Below, piece after piece: positions 15,362-17,463 of a DNA stretch of 17,463 nt. Source of the stretch: CAG-791 sp963658405 (GTDB taxonomy: Bacteria > Bacillota > Clostridia > Lachnospirales > Lachnospiraceae); NCBI GenBank assembly GCA_963658405.1, contig CAVKQI010000052.1:1-17463 (forward strand), read 5' to 3'. A program made the translations under genes and the position numbers. A model generated the notes under the pieces. That model was not told where the DNA came from, made no database searches, and saw only the letters and a program-made list of their open reading frames with translations. Positions within the stretch are counted from its first letter, which is position 1, and the number at the start of each line of letters is the position of its first letter.

Positions 15362-17463
15362 ATGAGCGCCAGCAGAAATTCTTCAGATTTGTGGGAACGG
15401 GCCTACGGAGTACTCCTGGGAGCACGCCGGAAGGATGAGGCACCCCGGGGAGAGAGCGAGGATCCCTTTGCCTGCCTTTTTCTGCAGCTGGTGAGGGCTT
15501 CCGGCGGAAAGACGGTGCCTGTCGATGACTTTCGGCTGAACGGAACGGATGATCTGGGATATCTGGCACGGACAGAGCATGTCTATGCCTCCTATCAGAG
15601 TCTCGGTCCGGACTGGTACCGGGAGGACTTAGGGCCCTTTATCGGATTTTACAAAGAAAACGAGAAAGAGGAGCCGGTGCTCCTGCGCCGCAGGAGAGGA
15701 CACTATGTCATTCGATCCGAAGCCGACGGCAAAGAAGAGAAGGTGACAAAGGAGCTGGCCGGTGCCTTTGCGGGACAAGGACTGTTCGTGGTGCCGATTG
15801 CCGATGCGGAGACGGCATCTCCCCTTCTGCTGATGGGAAAGCAGCTCCTGCAGCGCAGGCGGGTACTGCTGCATTTTGCCCTGCTGACGGTGATCTCCTC
15901 CATCCTGACCATGGGGATCCCCAATGTGATCAATGCGCTGGTATCCACGGCCACGGGAATGGATAGTACGAAAATGATCTTCATGATCAGCATCAGCCTT
16001 CTGCTGACCATTTTCGCCAACATATTCATCCAGCTGGGCATTCACTACAGTACCGCGGGACTGCAGTCCTTCGTCTGTGTCAGGATCTATGTCATGCTGC
16101 TGCACCGCATGATGCGGATGAAAACAGCCCAGGAACATAAGCTGGCGGGGCGGCTGGATACCATGCTGATGCCTTTTCTGGGCGCCGTGCAGTCCATCAT
16201 CGCCATGTCTTTCTCGGCCATTGTATATCTGGCGCAGGTGGTCATCGTCCTGTCGGTCTTTAATGTATACCTCTCCGATCTGGCACAGCCGCTGATCGTT
16301 CTCTTTGCAGCGGAAGTGGCAGCGGCCCTTCTGGCAGAGTGGCTGATCCTGAAAAGAACAGGAGAGATGGGAAAGCAGCAGGAGGAATATGCCCTGCGCA
16401 GAAGTGAGATCGTGGACAATATAGAGGCGATCAAGAATAACCACATCGAGGACAGGATGTTCTATCGTTTTGCAGTGAGCTTTGGCCGCTATGCAGACCA
16501 GAGAGTGCGGGTGAGCAGATACAGGCAGTGGATCAGCCTGATGTGCTCCATGGTGAGCGGCATCGGTGTCCTGCTGATCTTTATGTCAGCGGCAGCAAGC
16601 GGCAGACATTCCGCAGGCGTGGTGACGGCGGCGGTTTCCCTTTTTACGCTGCTGGCCGGCTATATCGGCTCCTTTATCAATTCCGTGTCGGAGATCGTGG
16701 GCTCCTATCCGTACCTGCAGTATATTTCCTGGATTCAGAAGGCAGAGACGGAAAAAGTGGAAGACCAGGAAATGCAGGCGCAGATCACGGGTGGCATTAC
16801 GCTGCGGGATGTGAGCTTTTGCTATCCGGGAAGCTCCTCTCCCGTGCTGAGCAGGATCTCTCTTACGGTGCAGCCGGGGGAGTACATCGGCGTGGTGGGT
16901 GCCTCAGGATGCGGAAAGAGTACCCTGGTGCGGCTGCTGCTGGGCTTTGAAAAGGCCACCGGGGGCACCATCGAATACGACGGCGTAGACATAGGACAGT
17001 ACGATCTCCACAAGCTGCGCGGGCAGTTTGGCGTGGTGCTGCAGAATGCGGGATGCATGAACGGCAGTGTCCGTCAGAATATCGGGATGTCGGAGACGGC
17101 GGACATGGAGAAGGTAAAGCGGGCGGCGAAGCTGGCAGCCATCGATGAGGACATCGAGGCCATGCCCATGAAGTACAATACTTTCCTGTCCGGCGAGATC
17201 GATGTGATCTCCGGCGGGCAGGGACAGCGGGTCGCCCTGGCCAGAGCCCTGATGAATGAGCCAAAGATCCTGATCCTGGACGAGGCCACATCGGCGGTGG
17301 ACAATATCACCCAGGAGGCCATCCGGCGCAATCTCGATGCGCTGAATATCACCCGGATCGTCATCGCGCACCGTCTCTCCACGGTGCGAAAATGCGACCG
17401 GATCATCGTGCTGGGAGACGGCGTGATCCAGGAGCAGGGAAGCTATGAGGAGCTGATGGCGAA
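15362..17463 (+). CDS. Second NHLM-type ABC transporter, 3' end outside the window
   Basis: At least 700 residues are encoded, and the frame is still open at the window edge. The first 160 residues form a divergent N-terminal domain without peptidase residues (YREDLGPFIGFYK is typical for the NHLM ATP-binding partner). Membrane segments follow at about 165-455. The ATPase domain is complete: Walker A GASGCGKST (K519), signature ISGGQGQR, Walker B ILILDEATSAVD (D640, E641), H-loop H670. Start at 15362: AAAGGAGG lies 5 bases upstream, and the gene begins 31 bases after the C39-ABC stop. It probably forms a heterodimer with the upstream protein, which has equivalent ATPase motifs. Only a short C-terminal piece should be missing. 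Confidence 0.9.
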   Translation, partial: MSASRNSSDLWERAYGVLLGARRKDEAPRGESEDPFACLFLQLVRASGGKTVPVDDFRLNGTDDLGYLARTEHVYASYQSLGPDWYREDLGPFIGFYKENEKEEPVLLRRRRGHYVIRSEADGKEEKVTKELAGAFAGQGLFVVPIADAETASPLLLMGKQLLQRRRVLLHFALLTVISSILTMGIPNVINALVSTATGMDSTKMIFMISISLLLTIFANIFIQLGIHYSTAGLQSFVCVRIYVMLLHRMMRMKTAQEHKLAGRLDTMLMPFLGAVQSIIAMSFSAIVYLAQVVIVLSVFNVYLSDLAQPLIVLFAAEVAAALLAEWLILKRTGEMGKQQEEYALRRSEIVDNIEAIKNNHIEDRMFYRFAVSFGRYADQRVRVSRYRQWISLMCSMVSGIGVLLIFMSAAASGRHSAGVVTAAVSLFTLLAGYIGSFINSVSEIVGSYPYLQYISWIQKAETEKVEDQEMQAQITGGITLRDVSFCYPGSSSPVLSRISLTVQPGEYIGVVGASGCGKSTLVRLLLGFEKATGGTIEYDGVDIGQYDLHKLRGQFGVVLQNAGCMNGSVRQNIGMSETADMEKVKRAAKLAAIDEDIEAMPMKYNTFLSGEIDVISGGQGQRVALARALMNEPKILILDEATSAVDNITQEAIRRNLDALNITRIVIAHRLSTVRKCDRIIVLGDGVIQEQGSYEELMA

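Overview
The window looks like a chromosomal segment of a Gram-positive gut anaerobe of the Clostridia, most likely Lachnospiraceae-like. This rests on strong AGGAGG-type ribosome sites, moderately high GC in the coding regions, a GPH sugar symporter beside a GH2 glycosidase, and a Nif11-leader peptide with an NHLM-type exporter. That placement is inference: there is no rRNA or other phylogenetic marker here.

Left part (1-5718). An AT-rich, gene-poor stretch with one intrinsic terminator (1-514) is followed by a sugar-utilisation locus. An AraC-family regulator with a cupin sensor domain (minus strand, 515-1582) is divergent from a two-gene operon of a GPH-family sugar symporter (1830-3224) and a cytoplasmic GH2 beta-galactosidase-like enzyme (3221-5674). 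The two operon genes overlap by 4 bases. The divergent spacer carries a candidate promoter and two inverted repeats, and a hairpin terminator closes the operon.

Right part (about 5801-17463, running off the edge). This is a RiPP (ribosomally made, post-translationally modified peptide) gene cluster on the plus strand. In order it encodes a Nif11-leader precursor, a SAM methyltransferase, a stand-alone YcaO enzyme, a LanM-like dehydratase, a short HlyD-like accessory protein, a C39 peptidase-ABC transporter and a second NHLM-type ABC transporter (3' end missing). The inferred pathway is: the leader (residues 1-70, ending in Gly-Gly) recruits the enzymes, the core (residues 71-95) is modified, the C39 domain cuts after Gly-Gly, and the two ABC proteins with the HlyD-like protein export the product.

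The most interesting point is a match between precursor and enzyme. The 25-residue core has 10 Thr, 2 Ser and no Cys, so no lanthionine ring can form within it. The LanM-like enzyme keeps every recognisable kinase and elimination residue (D210, H212, K232, D307, H309, N312, D324, E326, R430, T436). Its C-terminal LanC-like domain has lost all three zinc ligands: the expected Cys is Leu704 and the expected Cys-His pair is Arg802-Phe803. This suggests a lanthionine synthetase that has become a pure dehydratase and makes a linear, dehydrobutyrine-rich peptide, further altered by a YcaO protein that has no visible E1-like or TfuA partner and by a methyltransferase. I do not recognise this combination as a described class.

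A second unusual feature is RNA structure. The three long gaps inside the RiPP operon are packed with hairpins: one terminator-like hairpin after the precursor, and two arrays of four back-to-back hairpins upstream of the YcaO and HlyD genes. The mispairs in the three longest stems are G-U in the plus-strand RNA, which suggests they act as transcript structures that set gene dosage, stability or translation.
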